A DNA stretch of 64,000 nucleotides from CAUPWF01 sp964369425 (GCA_964369425.1 CAYJGW010000005.1:1-64000); one strand, 5' to 3'. Shown: positions 25,535 through 35,205, counted from the stretch's first letter. Translations and numbers: made by a program. Notes: generated by a model not told the origin, from the letters alone.

Positions 25535-25567
25535 AATCCTCTGAAACATTATATATTTCAGAGGATT
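25535..25567 (-). terminator. terminator of sugar cluster 1
   Basis: AATCCTCTGAAA pairs perfectly with TTTCAGAGGATT, followed on the minus strand by ATTTTAG. It comes 4 bases after the GH32 stop and ends the seven-gene operon that starts at 35052. Confidence 0.8.
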
Positions 25568-25570
25568 GTT

Positions 25571-26968
25571 TTACAATATATACTTTTTAATAGTGACATT
25601 ACAATCCGTAATAAGTTCTGAAGCACTCTCGCCTTTTCCTACATAATAGTTTGATGTAAATACATGTTTTCCACCATTTACATATATTTCTACAATACTA
25701 TTATCTACAATAATATCTAGTTCCAGTGTTTCATTATTATCTAGTACTGTAGATCGCCTATTATGCACATTTTCTTCCATCGGATGTTTATCCAATCGAT
25801 ATAGACTCTTGCTTCGATCGATACTCAATCGATTTTCTTCTTTTTCATAGATAATGTCAAACGATCCACAACTGTGTTTTAGCAGTGATAACAAAAATCT
25901 TGATCCACTTCTCAAATCTATCTCCATATGAAGTCTATAGTGTTTCTGCGACCCTTCTGTAATAGTGTTGTACTCTTCTTTCTGATAGTCTTTGAGCTGA
26001 ACTATAGGAGATTGAATTAATCGGTTCTCTCTTAATTCTAACTTTCTAGGTATAGTCATACAACCTGCCCATCCATGGTTTAATTGATCTGTTACCATAT
26101 TCCGCTCCCACATCTGCGCCCAAGCGATCATGATTCGGTCTCCATTATCGTCTTCTACCGTTTGTGGTGCATAAAAGTCAAATCCTGTATCTATTTCATC
26201 TACGTATTCTACTGTAAATTTTCCTGTATCAAAATCCATATCTCCCACGTAATACACAGAGGAACTGAGATTATTATACTTCTCTCCATTTGATGGCATA
26301 TCAACAGGTGAGCAAAGAATCACATACTTCTCTCCTAACTTGAACAAGTCTGGACATTCATATACAATTCCAAAACTCCCATCTTCTGGTGCTCGAAGAA
26401 CTTCTCCTACAAACTTCCACTCTATCAAATTATCAGAACGGTATAAAAGTAAACAACCTATTTTTTTCTCTCCTACCATTGCACAGATAATGGAGTAAAA
26501 TTGATTGTTGTGACGAAAAATCTTAGGATCTCTAAAATCTGTTTCTGGAACATACTCAGGCGTCTCCTCAATCTTGATAATTGGATTTTCTTCCAGTTTC
26601 TCGTATTGATTACCATCTCCAATTGCAATACACTGCTGTTGGCACATGGATTGCCCAAGAACTCCTTTTGCACTCGTGTACATTAAAATATGCTTTTCTT
26701 CGAATTCTATTGCACTGCCAGAAAAACAGCCAATCTCAGACTCATACTCTTGATCTGGTTTTAATGCGATTGGAAGATGTTCCCAAGTAATTAAATCCTT
26801 TGATTTCCCATGACACCAATGCATCGGTCCCCATTTTGTATCATGGGGATAATGCTGTGCAAAAAGGTGGTATTCGCCTTTATATTTTGAAAAACCATTT
26901 GGATCGTTAATCCATCCCGATTCACTTGTGTAATGGTACTTTGGGCGATATAAGTTGTTTGTCTTCAT
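25571..26968 (-). CDS. GH32 beta-fructofuranosidase
   Basis: A 465-residue GH32 enzyme that hydrolyses beta-fructofuranosyl bonds (sucrose, sucrose-6-phosphate or short fructans). The nucleophile Asp22 lies in WINDPNG; Asp147 in FRDPK (transition-state stabiliser) and Glu204 in YECPDLF (acid/base) complete the triad. The C-terminal beta-sandwich is present from about residue 330. There is no signal peptide, so it acts on imported sugar. The usual GPMHWGHA motif reads GPMHWCHG. The start ATG at 26968 directly abuts the stop of the phosphoglucomutase gene. Sugar binding proteins of the same operon are lipoproteins for oligosaccharides, so an unphosphorylated oligosaccharide substrate is more likely than sucrose-6-phosphate. 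Confidence 0.93.
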   Translation of the reverse strand: MKTNNLYRPKYHYTSESGWINDPNGFSKYKGEYHLFAQHYPHDTKWGPMHWCHGKSKDLITWEHLPIALKPDQEYESEIGCFSGSAIEFEEKHILMYTSAKGVLGQSMCQQQCIAIGDGNQYEKLEENPIIKIEETPEYVPETDFRDPKIFRHNNQFYSIICAMVGEKKIGCLLLYRSDNLIEWKFVGEVLRAPEDGSFGIVYECPDLFKLGEKYVILCSPVDMPSNGEKYNNLSSSVYYVGDMDFDTGKFTVEYVDEIDTGFDFYAPQTVEDDNGDRIMIAWAQMWERNMVTDQLNHGWAGCMTIPRKLELRENRLIQSPIVQLKDYQKEEYNTITEGSQKHYRLHMEIDLRSGSRFLLSLLKHSCGSFDIIYEKEENRLSIDRSKSLYRLDKHPMEENVHNRRSTVLDNNETLELDIIVDNSIVEIYVNGGKHVFTSNYYVGKGESASELITDCNVTIKKYIL

Positions 26969-27622
26969 TTAGATACACTCCAATACTTCGATTTTTATCT
27001 CCCCTACATTATTTAGTAGTACATCTGCATTCGGTAAATTTTCTTCTGAACCAATTCCAATGCACTTCATCTTTGCGTTTTTGGCCGCTTGAATTCCTGC
27101 GTACGCATCTTCGACAACGATACTCTTTTCACTTGGAATTCCTAGCGTCTGTGCAGCAAGGGTAAATACTTCTGGGTCTGGCTTTGCCTTTGACACCTTC
27201 GTTCCGTCTATTATAGCATCAAAATAATTGATAATTCCAGTTTTTTCTAAAATAGTTGTTGCATTTTTACTTGCTGAACCAAGTGCAATTTTAATATTAT
27301 TTTCTTTAAGCTTATCGAAAGTATCTACTACACCTTCTAGCAATTCACTTTCATCAATCTTTTTAATAAATTGAAGATAGTGGTCATTTTTTTCATTGGC
27401 AACTCGTTCTCTTTCTACTGGAGACATATCTTCTTTTCCTGCCAATTCACACATGATATCCATACAAGCCATGCGGCTCACACCTTTGAAAGCTTCATTT
27501 TGCTCTTCTGTAAAATCAATCCCCATACCTTTTCCTAATTCTTTCCAAGCAAGATAGTGATATTTCGCAGTATCTACTAAAACTCCATCTAAGTCAAATA
27601 TTACTAATTCAACATTTTTCAT
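26969..27622 (-). CDS. pgmB: beta-phosphoglucomutase
   Basis: A 217-residue HAD-superfamily enzyme that interconverts beta-glucose 1-phosphate and glucose 6-phosphate. Catalytic Asp10 and Asp12 lie in FDLDGVLVDT; the cap-domain motif GVSRMACMDIM, the GSASKN loop and EDAYAGIQAA are present. It sits 3 bases behind the GH65 phosphorylase gene. This pairing is diagnostic, because inverting GH65 phosphorylases release beta-glucose 1-phosphate, which only this mutase can feed into glycolysis. The GH32 gene begins on the next base after its stop. Confidence 0.95.
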   Translation of the reverse strand: MKNVELVIFDLDGVLVDTAKYHYLAWKELGKGMGIDFTEEQNEAFKGVSRMACMDIMCELAGKEDMSPVERERVANEKNDHYLQFIKKIDESELLEGVVDTFDKLKENNIKIALGSASKNATTILEKTGIINYFDAIIDGTKVSKAKPDPEVFTLAAQTLGIPSEKSIVVEDAYAGIQAAKNAKMKCIGIGSEENLPNADVLLNNVGEIKIEVLECI

Positions 27623-27625
27623 CTC

Positions 27626-29920
27626 TTACACCTCGATTTCTTTTCCGTCTACAATTACAGAAACAACCTTGTTTCCTGTATTTTCAATATTAACCGCTCC
27701 ATTTTTTACTTCTATCTCCAAACGTTGTCCTTTGTAGAAAACCCCAAACTTTATTCTTGAAATCTCCTTTGGAAGTCTTGGATTGATATGCAATCTTCTA
27801 TCAATCATACGAAGTCCTGCAAACCCCATAATAATACATTGCCATACCCCACCATAGGACGCTGCATGAACGCCTGCATCACAAGCGTTCATCGCTTGAC
27901 CAATATCTATCGTTGCTGCTTTTTGAAAAAGCTCATAACTATATTCTGTAGCTCCAATATCATTGGCCAATACACTGTATGTGCTAAAACTTAAAGATGA
28001 ATCGTGTAAGCAAAAGGGTTCGTAGTATCTAAAGTTTGCTTTCTTAATCTCATCATTCCATTTTTCGCCAAACAATAAGAATAACACCATAATGTCTGCT
28101 TGCTTTGATACTTTCAGTTCACTGATTTGCTCTAAGTTATAATCCGCCATGATTGTAGCAACTTTTCCAGCAGTCTTATATTTTGTAAGGTCTATTTCTT
28201 CTAAGTTTCTATATGTAGTATCTTGATCTATAATCAAATCATCTCCTGGATTTGAAAGATAAACTTTATTCACTTGAGATTGTATCGACTCCACATATTC
28301 TTCAATTTTTGTCTTTTCATTGAGTGATTTTAGTAGCTCTGGTTTCTCTTCCTTTAGTTTCTCAATCACCTCTAATGCGTACTCCATGTTCCATTTCGCT
28401 AAATAATTGGTATACGCATTATCATCCACATCTTCGCAATATTCATCTGGTCCAATGATGCCATTGATGTGAAGATATTCATCATTTTGACTCTTTTCTA
28501 ATCTTGAATTCCAAAACTTTGCTGTTTCAAATAAGATTTCATATCCATACTCTTCCATAAATGCTTCATCCTGTGTTGCATTAAAATAGCTATATACTCC
28601 AAATGCTACATCTGCAGTAATATGAATCTCGTAAAGCCCTGTCTTAATTAACTCCCGCTCTCCTGTATAAACATCAATACCTCCATAAACTGGTGTTACT
28701 TCTCCGTCTTCAGGATTTGCTGCTTCCCAAGGGTACATCGCACCTTCGTAGCCATTTTCTTTCGCTTTTCTTTTCGCTCCTTCAAGACCATGGTATCGGT
28801 AAATTAACAAACTTTTCGCCGTCATTGGCTCTTGAAAGATGAACTTTGGTAACAGAAAAACTTCTGTATCCCAGAACGTATGCCCTTTATACCCTTCTCC
28901 CGAAAGACCTTTTGCACCGATATTCATGCGATTATCATGAGCTGGTGTCATTACATACATTTGATATTGGCAATAGTTAATTGCTAATTGATCATTCTCA
29001 TTTATAGAGTCAATTTCAATATGGCTATCATCCCATAGTTTCACCCTTAACGTTTCGGAAGATTGGCATAATAAATCTTCATAACTTTGCTTCATCCACT
29101 CTTTTAGAATTAAATAGGATTCTTCTGGATTTTCACACTTATTTTTCTCATTGTCGATTGATGTATAATATGTGATGTACTTATTTATCGATAGTGTCGC
29201 ATCTTTCTGTAAATCATACTGGTATTCTTGGAATGCTTCTTTTCTTCCCATCAATGGTTTTGGAAGTGATTCATCCTCTACTCCATCTAAGAAGATTCTA
29301 TGACTTGCATTGATATAAAAAGCAATCTTTGATTGAGTCGTAACCAATTTTGTATAGATATAACGTTTTTCAAAGAATCGTCTTGTGGCATCAATAAAGT
29401 GCATATCTCCTGAATTTGTAGGTTTGCTATCTATTCCTGAGATAATCTTCACATGGCAACCTTTTTCAAGTGGCGTAATCTCAATATTTTGTGCTGCTAA
29501 GTGGATGTTGTGAGCCGATACAAATCTTCTCATGCGAAATGCTATTTTGTTATCCTTTGTTACGTATTGAAATGTTCGAACCAGTTCTCCTGTTTTGATA
29601 TTCAGTGTTTTATCGTACGCTTCTACGTTGTCTTTTGTTAAGAAAAATCGCTCTCCATCAATTTGAATCTCCATAGAGAAACAATCTGCTGTATTTGGTA
29701 ATTCTGTCACCTCATTCTCAGCAGGTACGTTAAACGTACCTGCTATAAAAGTGTTTGCTGTCTTTTTTGTATAATCTTCTTCTGCATATCCTCGCATACA
29801 CATATAACCATTTCCTTGACACATAATCGCTTCGGTTTTACCTAGATTCATATCATCAAAATAGTCTTCTGTTAACAAGAAATTTCTATATTCATCTATC
29901 CCTTTATTGTATTGAATCAT
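27626..29920 (-). CDS. GH65 inverting alpha-glucoside phosphorylase
   Basis: A 764-residue GH65 enzyme that splits an alpha-linked glucoside with phosphate into beta-glucose 1-phosphate and an acceptor. N-terminal beta-sandwich (about 1-270), then an (alpha/alpha)6 barrel with LSGEGYKGHTFWDTEVF near residue 340 and catalytic acid Glu493 in GPDEY, followed by a C-terminal beta domain. The residues after GPDEY read CEDVDDNAYTNY; known trehalose, kojibiose and nigerose enzymes usually have His or Thr at the Cys position, so specificity cannot be assigned. The partner pgmB lies directly downstream and the six-hairpin gene 1 base upstream. Cytoplasmic, no signal peptide. Confidence 0.93.
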   Translation of the reverse strand: MIQYNKGIDEYRNFLLTEDYFDDMNLGKTEAIMCQGNGYMCMRGYAEEDYTKKTANTFIAGTFNVPAENEVTELPNTADCFSMEIQIDGERFFLTKDNVEAYDKTLNIKTGELVRTFQYVTKDNKIAFRMRRFVSAHNIHLAAQNIEITPLEKGCHVKIISGIDSKPTNSGDMHFIDATRRFFEKRYIYTKLVTTQSKIAFYINASHRIFLDGVEDESLPKPLMGRKEAFQEYQYDLQKDATLSINKYITYYTSIDNEKNKCENPEESYLILKEWMKQSYEDLLCQSSETLRVKLWDDSHIEIDSINENDQLAINYCQYQMYVMTPAHDNRMNIGAKGLSGEGYKGHTFWDTEVFLLPKFIFQEPMTAKSLLIYRYHGLEGAKRKAKENGYEGAMYPWEAANPEDGEVTPVYGGIDVYTGERELIKTGLYEIHITADVAFGVYSYFNATQDEAFMEEYGYEILFETAKFWNSRLEKSQNDEYLHINGIIGPDEYCEDVDDNAYTNYLAKWNMEYALEVIEKLKEEKPELLKSLNEKTKIEEYVESIQSQVNKVYLSNPGDDLIIDQDTTYRNLEEIDLTKYKTAGKVATIMADYNLEQISELKVSKQADIMVLFLLFGEKWNDEIKKANFRYYEPFCLHDSSLSFSTYSVLANDIGATEYSYELFQKAATIDIGQAMNACDAGVHAASYGGVWQCIIMGFAGLRMIDRRLHINPRLPKEISRIKFGVFYKGQRLEIEVKNGAVNIENTGNKVVSVIVDGKEIEV

Positions 29921-29921
29921 C

Positions 29922-31976
29922 TTACACCTCTTCTATAATAACTTTGTAATCTTTTTTGCTACTATTCACGTCTACTAAAATTTTTCCATCTGCTCGCTTC
30001 ATTTCTATTTCAAATTCGCAATCGCCAACTCGAAGATTACTAATCTTTACATAATTTAGCTTTGTTGGTAGCTGTGGATTTATAAAAATTTGTTTATTTC
30101 CTGCATCCGGGAAAATTCCTAAGATGTGACGAATAAACACATGGTGAATTCCGTAGCCTGACCAAAATTGCATAAAGCAACCATCGTCTGGAAGAATTTC
30201 ACTGAGCGCAACTGGCATCTCATATTTCATTGCATTTGCTAATTCTAATAACAAGTCATAAGCCTTATCTAAATGATGGTTCTTAGCGAATACCTCTACT
30301 AAGTAACCTGTGTTAATTGACATCGATTTATTTAAGGTATAGACGTCATCAACTTCATCGTGCTTATCATCTACCATACAAGCCAATTTCATTCCAAAGT
30401 GATTGTAAAACTCTGGTTTTTGCATTTGTTTTACACCCTTTTCTTTGATTTCATCTGATACGAAGTCTTGCACATAAGGAATGATTGTTACCCAATTCTT
30501 CAACACAACTGGAATTAATTCATCCTCTGCATAATCTTTCTTCAGCAGTTCATCAAAGTACTCTCCCATATGTTTGGTCAATGTTTTCGTATTTTTAATC
30601 GAATTAACCAATAAGTCTCTGCCTTCTAAGATTTCTTTTTTTGTGCAGATTACATCTCCAAAAAACTCACTTTCTTTAGAGTAAAATTTGTCTACTACTT
30701 CTTCTTGAAGTGCAATTCGCTTTTGCTCATATTCACTGATTCTATCTTCTTTTCCTAGAACCACGCACATGTATTCTAACTCTTTATACGCATCGATTGT
30801 AAGAATAGCAATGTCAATCACACGTCCATGAATTCCAGGAACTTCAATAATGCCACTTCCCACTGGACAAAGGGAACCTGGTTCTATCATACTTTCTGCC
30901 CATTTCATTCCACTTGCACAAAAGTCAAACATCTCTTCTAAAAATGCTTTGTCTCCAGTCCAACGATATGTTTCTGCAACTGCTACAATAAAGTGTGGCG
31001 CTTCTTGCAAGTTCCCTTCGTTGTACACATAACCAAAAGGTGATACTTCGTGCACGACTCTTCCAATTCCATTGGTTTTCAACGAAATATCTTTTAGCAG
31101 TCTTAATGTTTGCTTTGTCATCTCGAATTGACCTACTGCCAATGTTCCATGAATACCATAGGTAGTATCACACCCAAATAGCCATTGAAATTCCGGATAT
31201 CCTGCTGTATAGCTTTCTCCTACTGCATCTGTTTTTTGCACTAACATATCATAATTGAGCTTCAATGCATTAAATGCTTGAGTAAAAGAAGTTTCATCCA
31301 TTTCGATTTTTGTTCGATTGAGAAGTTCTGCTCTTCTTGTGCGTTGTTCCTTGATTAAGTTTGATCTTTTTGACACAACTTCATTCACTCCTGCCTTCAA
31401 AGCTTCACAAGATTCACTACTTACCATAATTAATATGTTGCAACTATCTTTGATGTCTATTTTTAGTTCTGTTTCATCTAGACAAATCTCATTCTCATTA
31501 TCCACATTCACAGCAACAAAATACGATTCAAACTGATGCTTTACATAGACCGATTCCTTGCTTTTATCTATAACCTCTGTTTTTCCTTTTTTAAAGCCTA
31601 TCTCCTCTGCTGTCCAACATCCTTGTAGATTTAGATTCATCGCAAATGTTATAACTTCTTCATCTTGTTTTTCAATTCGAATATTAAGTGCACGCTGATT
31701 ATCTAATGCATTCATTGTCATTTGCATATTTTCGTATGTAAAAATACTTGCCCCCAAATCAAATGCATAGTGATTTGCATGCAACTCATTCCCATTTTTG
31801 CTAAGTATAAACCCTTTTGCAACTTTTAAAGGCTGTGAAAAAATTCCACTCATCTCTCCATCAACATGATACCCCAGTGGTGAGAATGTTCCATCCTGAT
31901 TTCCGATGCAATACATTCTATTAGATGCCACTACATAGTGGTCATTGTTTAAATTTTCTGTCTTTGTTATAAGCAT
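29922..31976 (-). CDS. six-hairpin (alpha/alpha)6 glycosidase-like protein
   Basis: A 684-residue soluble protein. The N-terminal about 210 residues look like a beta-sandwich; then comes a helical barrel with WLFGCDTTYGIHGTLAVG near residue 270, which resembles the WFGRD motif of glycogen-debranching and related amylo-alpha-1,6-glucosidase-like proteins, and later NEGNLQEAPHFIVAVAETYRWTG and FWSGYGIHHVFIRHILGIFPD. The C-terminal all-beta part resembles that of GH65. I cannot assign a GH family with certainty; GH15/GH133/GH63-like relatives are candidates. It lies between permease (9 bases) and GH65 (1 base) in one operon, so it acts on the same imported sugar. Confidence 0.72.
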   Translation of the reverse strand: MLITKTENLNNDHYVVASNRMYCIGNQDGTFSPLGYHVDGEMSGIFSQPLKVAKGFILSKNGNELHANHYAFDLGASIFTYENMQMTMNALDNQRALNIRIEKQDEEVITFAMNLNLQGCWTAEEIGFKKGKTEVIDKSKESVYVKHQFESYFVAVNVDNENEICLDETELKIDIKDSCNILIMVSSESCEALKAGVNEVVSKRSNLIKEQRTRRAELLNRTKIEMDETSFTQAFNALKLNYDMLVQKTDAVGESYTAGYPEFQWLFGCDTTYGIHGTLAVGQFEMTKQTLRLLKDISLKTNGIGRVVHEVSPFGYVYNEGNLQEAPHFIVAVAETYRWTGDKAFLEEMFDFCASGMKWAESMIEPGSLCPVGSGIIEVPGIHGRVIDIAILTIDAYKELEYMCVVLGKEDRISEYEQKRIALQEEVVDKFYSKESEFFGDVICTKKEILEGRDLLVNSIKNTKTLTKHMGEYFDELLKKDYAEDELIPVVLKNWVTIIPYVQDFVSDEIKEKGVKQMQKPEFYNHFGMKLACMVDDKHDEVDDVYTLNKSMSINTGYLVEVFAKNHHLDKAYDLLLELANAMKYEMPVALSEILPDDGCFMQFWSGYGIHHVFIRHILGIFPDAGNKQIFINPQLPTKLNYVKISNLRVGDCEFEIEMKRADGKILVDVNSSKKDYKVIIEEV

Positions 31977-31985
31977 GACTACCTC

Positions 31986-32807
31986 CTACTTAATTCCCGA
32001 TGTGGAAACCCCTTCGATAAAATATCTTTGACAAATAAGGAATAATATTATCATTGGTATCGATAATAACATTGCCCCTGCCATTGTCTGATTTGGAAAT
32101 GAAAAATATTGGCTGTTTAGTGACGCCATCCCAACTGGCAATGTATACATCTCTCTCGATGTAATTAACAAGTTTGGCATCAAGAAGTTATTGAAACTTC
32201 CTGTAAATGACATAATTGTAATTGTCGTTAGTGCTGGTTTTGCAAGTGGTAAAGCAATTTTGAAAAAGATGCCAATTCTCTTCATTCCATCTAATGAAGC
32301 AGCTTCTTCTAAACTTATAGGAAACGCCATAAAAAACTGTCTCATCATGAAAATATTAAACGCATTAAACACAAATGGAATAATCAACCCTACATGTGTA
32401 TTTACGAATCCAAAATTGTTTAAAAGCATAAATTGTGGAATCATTGTAATCTGTCCTGGAATCATCATTACTCCTAATATGCACATAAAAAGTATATTTT
32501 TGCCTACAAACTCTACTCTAGCAAGAGCATATCCTGCCATTGTACTGAAGATAACGCTGAGTGCTGTCACACTAAGTGCAACTACAATACTGTTAAAATA
32601 CCAGGTTAAGATATCATTTTTTGTTATTAAATCTATGTACGACTCTAGGTTCAAGTTTGCAAAGTCTAAGGTTAATTTATACGACTCTGAGGCTGGTCTC
32701 AAAGAAGTGTAGATAGACCATAAAAATGGGAATAATGCGATACATGCATAACTAATTGTAATAATATAAAATAATACTTTTAATACTTTTGGTGTACTTT
32801 TTTCCAT
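31986..32807 (-). CDS. CUT1 sugar ABC permease, MalG-like (cluster 1)
   Basis: A 273-residue inner-membrane permease with six hydrophobic helices and the EAA loop EEAASLDGMKRIGIFFKIALP near residue 185, which docks on the shared ATPase. The ATG at 32807 has AAGGAG upstream and shares one base with the stop of the preceding permease gene (TAATG), so translation is coupled. The longer frame start at 32867 lies inside the upstream gene and is rejected. No ATPase gene is present in the cluster; an MsmK-type ATPase encoded elsewhere is expected. Confidence 0.94.
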   Translation of the reverse strand: MEKSTPKVLKVLFYIITISYACIALFPFLWSIYTSLRPASESYKLTLDFANLNLESYIDLITKNDILTWYFNSIVVALSVTALSVIFSTMAGYALARVEFVGKNILFMCILGVMMIPGQITMIPQFMLLNNFGFVNTHVGLIIPFVFNAFNIFMMRQFFMAFPISLEEAASLDGMKRIGIFFKIALPLAKPALTTITIMSFTGSFNNFLMPNLLITSREMYTLPVGMASLNSQYFSFPNQTMAGAMLLSIPMIILFLICQRYFIEGVSTSGIK

Positions 32808-33718
32808 TACTTTGATCTCCTTTCCATTTTCGCTGGTCGTATTTCGAAGAAATAACGCTGTAAACAAGTAAGTGTAAAAATAAATAAGAATAAAATAATT
32901 GCAACTGATGATCCGTATCCTAATCTATTTTCTCCAAAGGCTTTGTTGTATAAGTAAAGTACCACTGTTGTTGTGGAACCAAGTGGTCCTCCTTGTCCTC
33001 CTGATATGATAAAGGCTTGATCGAACATCTGAAGAGTTCCTATACTGCCTACTACTAGAACAAACATTGTCTTTTCTTTTAAAAGTGGTATTGTTACATA
33101 CCAAAAGCTTTGGATTCCATTGGCACCATCAATTTTTGAAGCCTCGTATACCTCTCCTGGAATATCTTGTAAACCAGCTAAAAATACAAGCATCTGTGTA
33201 CCAACCGTTGACCATATCGCCATTAGCATAGCAAGTGGAAGTGCAAGACTTGGATCTGTAAACCAACTGACAGGTGTAAACCCAAATATACTTAAAAATT
33301 GATTAGCGATACCGTTTGTGTTAAATAAAAACATAAACATTGCCCCTACTGCTACTGCTGATGTAACCGCGGGTACGTAATATGCAACTCTAAAAAAAGT
33401 CTTTCCTCTAATATTTTGATTAGCTACAGTTGCTAAAAGCATAGCTATTACGGTCTGTACAGGCACTACAACAATCGTATAGCGAATAGTATTCCATACT
33501 GCTTGATGAAATGCTTCGTCTTTTAATACATCTATGTAATTCTCCAGCCCTATGAAAATCGCCTCTTGGGGCTTTAACAAATTGTAGTCTTGAAAGCTGA
33601 GAGAAAATGAATAGATAGCTGGTCCAATTACAAATATCAACATCAGTATCACTACTGGCGCTACTAAGATTAAACCTGCTATGTTTTCCTGTGCTTTTAA
33701 TTTACTTTTCCCTTTCAT
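32807..33718 (-). CDS. CUT1 sugar ABC permease, MalF-like (cluster 1)
   Basis: A 303-residue permease with six hydrophobic helices (first at about 15-38, GLILVAPVVILMLIFVIGPA) and the EAA loop YEASKIDGANGIQSFWYVTIP near residue 200. It forms the heterodimeric channel with the next gene product and receives sugar from the lipoprotein encoded upstream. AGGAGG precedes the ATG. A strong stem-loop separates it from the binding-protein gene. Confidence 0.94.
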   Translation of the reverse strand: MKGKSKLKAQENIAGLILVAPVVILMLIFVIGPAIYSFSLSFQDYNLLKPQEAIFIGLENYIDVLKDEAFHQAVWNTIRYTIVVVPVQTVIAMLLATVANQNIRGKTFFRVAYYVPAVTSAVAVGAMFMFLFNTNGIANQFLSIFGFTPVSWFTDPSLALPLAMLMAIWSTVGTQMLVFLAGLQDIPGEVYEASKIDGANGIQSFWYVTIPLLKEKTMFVLVVGSIGTLQMFDQAFIISGGQGGPLGSTTTVVLYLYNKAFGENRLGYGSSVAIILFLFIFTLTCLQRYFFEIRPAKMERRSK

Positions 33719-33746
33719 CTTGAACCTCCTATAATTGTTAATCTTT

Positions 33747-33776
33747 AAAGGGTAAGGAGTAATCTCCTTACCCTTT
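33747..33776 (-). other. intra-operon stem-loop between SBP1 and permease
   Basis: AAAGGGTAAGGAG pairs perfectly (13 bp) with CTCCTTACCCTTT around a 4-base loop. On the minus strand only TTTAAAG follows, so it is likely a leaky terminator or an mRNA 3'-end stabiliser that lets the binding protein be made in excess. Confidence 0.75.
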
Positions 33777-33807
33777 AGCTAACTATATACCTATATCCCA
33801 CAAAATG

Positions 33808-35052
33808 TTAATAGTCTTCTAACGCTTTCTCAATGTTTTCCTGTGCTTCATCAAAGGCATCTTGTACTGAAGCATCTGGATCCAATAAAACTTTCTCCAT
33901 TGCTTTTGCTGCTTCATCGACTACTGTTGCAGAGACAATACCGTATCTAAATTCACTTGCAACTGGTGTAACATCAACAAATACTTGACGCTCTGGATAT
34001 TTTTCTACATAAGTTTTCACTGCTGAAGTTCTAGATGGAATTGACCTTCCTGCATCAGCTACTACTAGTTGTTGTTCCGTAGATGTTAAGAACTTAATCA
34101 ACTCTTTTGCTTCATCTGGGTACTCGGTATTTGTTGACATAGAATAAGCAACCGTAAATTGCATAGAAGCATCTGCTTCTGCTATTGGTACTGGTACAAC
34201 TCCGTACTCAAGGTCTGGAGCTAACTCTGTTAATGAGTTCACCATCCAAGTTCCTTCTACTGTCATCGCAACCATTTCACTTGCAAATGCATCTCCATCC
34301 CAACCTACACCAAGTTCTTGTGGTGTCTTCGCATAATTATTTTCCAACAAACTTAACCAAAATTCATATGCTTCGATATTCTTTTCGTTATTCAACGTTG
34401 GTACTCCATCTTCCATCATTGTTCCTCCATTTGAATAGAAAAATGGTTGCACTCTTGGTAATTCATTTTGAAGAGATAGTCCTGTTACATTATCTTTAGT
34501 TAATGTTTTTGCTGCTTTTTCTAACTCTTCCCAAGTTGTAGGTGGTTCTAAACCTGCATCTTCAAACATTTGCTTATTGTAATATAAGGCTAAAGTCGAA
34601 TAATCTTTTGGAACACCGTACAATGTTCCATCTTCACCTCTAAAAGCATCCAATAAAGCTGTATCAAAGTCTGCTATATCTTCTTCTATTAATACATCAT
34701 CAATTGCAGCCAATTGGCCCGCATCTATAAATTGTGGTGTTTGAAAGATATCCATATAAAATACGTCTGGCTCATCTCCTGCAACCATTCTTGTCTTAAG
34801 AACTTCCCAAATGTCGCCTGCAATCGGTTCTACAACTACTTCAATATCTTCGTTTGCTTCCATAAAAGCCGCTACTTGTTGTTCTACGATCTCACCTTCA
34901 AACGGATCTGCATTCATTCCAAGGGTAATCGTCACTTTATCCGAACTACCTGACTCTCCACTTTCTGAACTATTATCGGAACTTCCACATCCTACTACTG
35001 ATACCATCATCACACCCACTAATAAAGTTGCAACCATTTTTTTCATTTTCAT
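33808..35052 (-). CDS. sugar-binding lipoprotein, CUT1 family (SBP1)
   Basis: A 414-residue extracytoplasmic solute-binding protein, family 1. The lipoprotein signal ends at VVGCGSS (Cys at about 22), followed by a Ser/Gly/Glu linker. Landmarks: ITLGMNADPFEGEIVEQQVAAF, MDIFQTPQFIDAGQLA, GVPKDYSTLALYYNKQMFEDAGLEPPTTWEEL and GTWMVNSL. It delivers an oligosaccharide or glycoside to the two downstream permeases. It is the first gene of cluster 1, behind a promoter with a LacI operator. The ligand is inferred to contain alpha-glucosyl and possibly fructosyl units because of the GH65 and GH32 genes. Confidence 0.95.
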   Translation of the reverse strand: MKMKKMVATLLVGVMMVSVVGCGSSDNSSESGESGSSDKVTITLGMNADPFEGEIVEQQVAAFMEANEDIEVVVEPIAGDIWEVLKTRMVAGDEPDVFYMDIFQTPQFIDAGQLAAIDDVLIEEDIADFDTALLDAFRGEDGTLYGVPKDYSTLALYYNKQMFEDAGLEPPTTWEELEKAAKTLTKDNVTGLSLQNELPRVQPFFYSNGGTMMEDGVPTLNNEKNIEAYEFWLSLLENNYAKTPQELGVGWDGDAFASEMVAMTVEGTWMVNSLTELAPDLEYGVVPVPIAEADASMQFTVAYSMSTNTEYPDEAKELIKFLTSTEQQLVVADAGRSIPSRTSAVKTYVEKYPERQVFVDVTPVASEFRYGIVSATVVDEAAKAMEKVLLDPDASVQDAFDEAQENIEKALEDY

Positions 35053-35071
35053 GTTCTTTCCTCCTATATTG

Positions 35072-35085
35072 CCGAATCGTTTCGG
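35072..35085. promoter_or_regulatory. LacI-type operator O1 of cluster 1
   Basis: Minus strand CCGAAACGATTCGG, a near-perfect dyad with a central CpG, the hallmark of LacI-family operators. It lies 12 bases after the -10 box, over the transcription start. An identical copy (O2) lies 134 bases upstream. Confidence 0.85.
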
Positions 35086-35096
35086 TTCTTGTGATT

Positions 35097-35125
35097 ATAA
35101 TACTATTAAGATATAAAATAGTCAA
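35097..35125 (-). promoter_or_regulatory. promoter of cluster 1 operon
   Basis: On the minus strand TTGACT (35120-35125), 17 bases, TATTAT (35097-35102), followed at once by operator O1. Confidence 0.8.
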
Positions 35126-35205
35126 TATATAATTTATTTTTCGCCCTATTGCACAATTTCTACTTCATATTCTATTGTATTTCACCTCTATATTTGTTAC
35201 TTTTG

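Noticed and set aside
32191..32712. 173-residue plus-strand frame
   Set aside because: Exact antisense shadow of a CUT1 permease; hydrophobic codons on the minus strand explain it.
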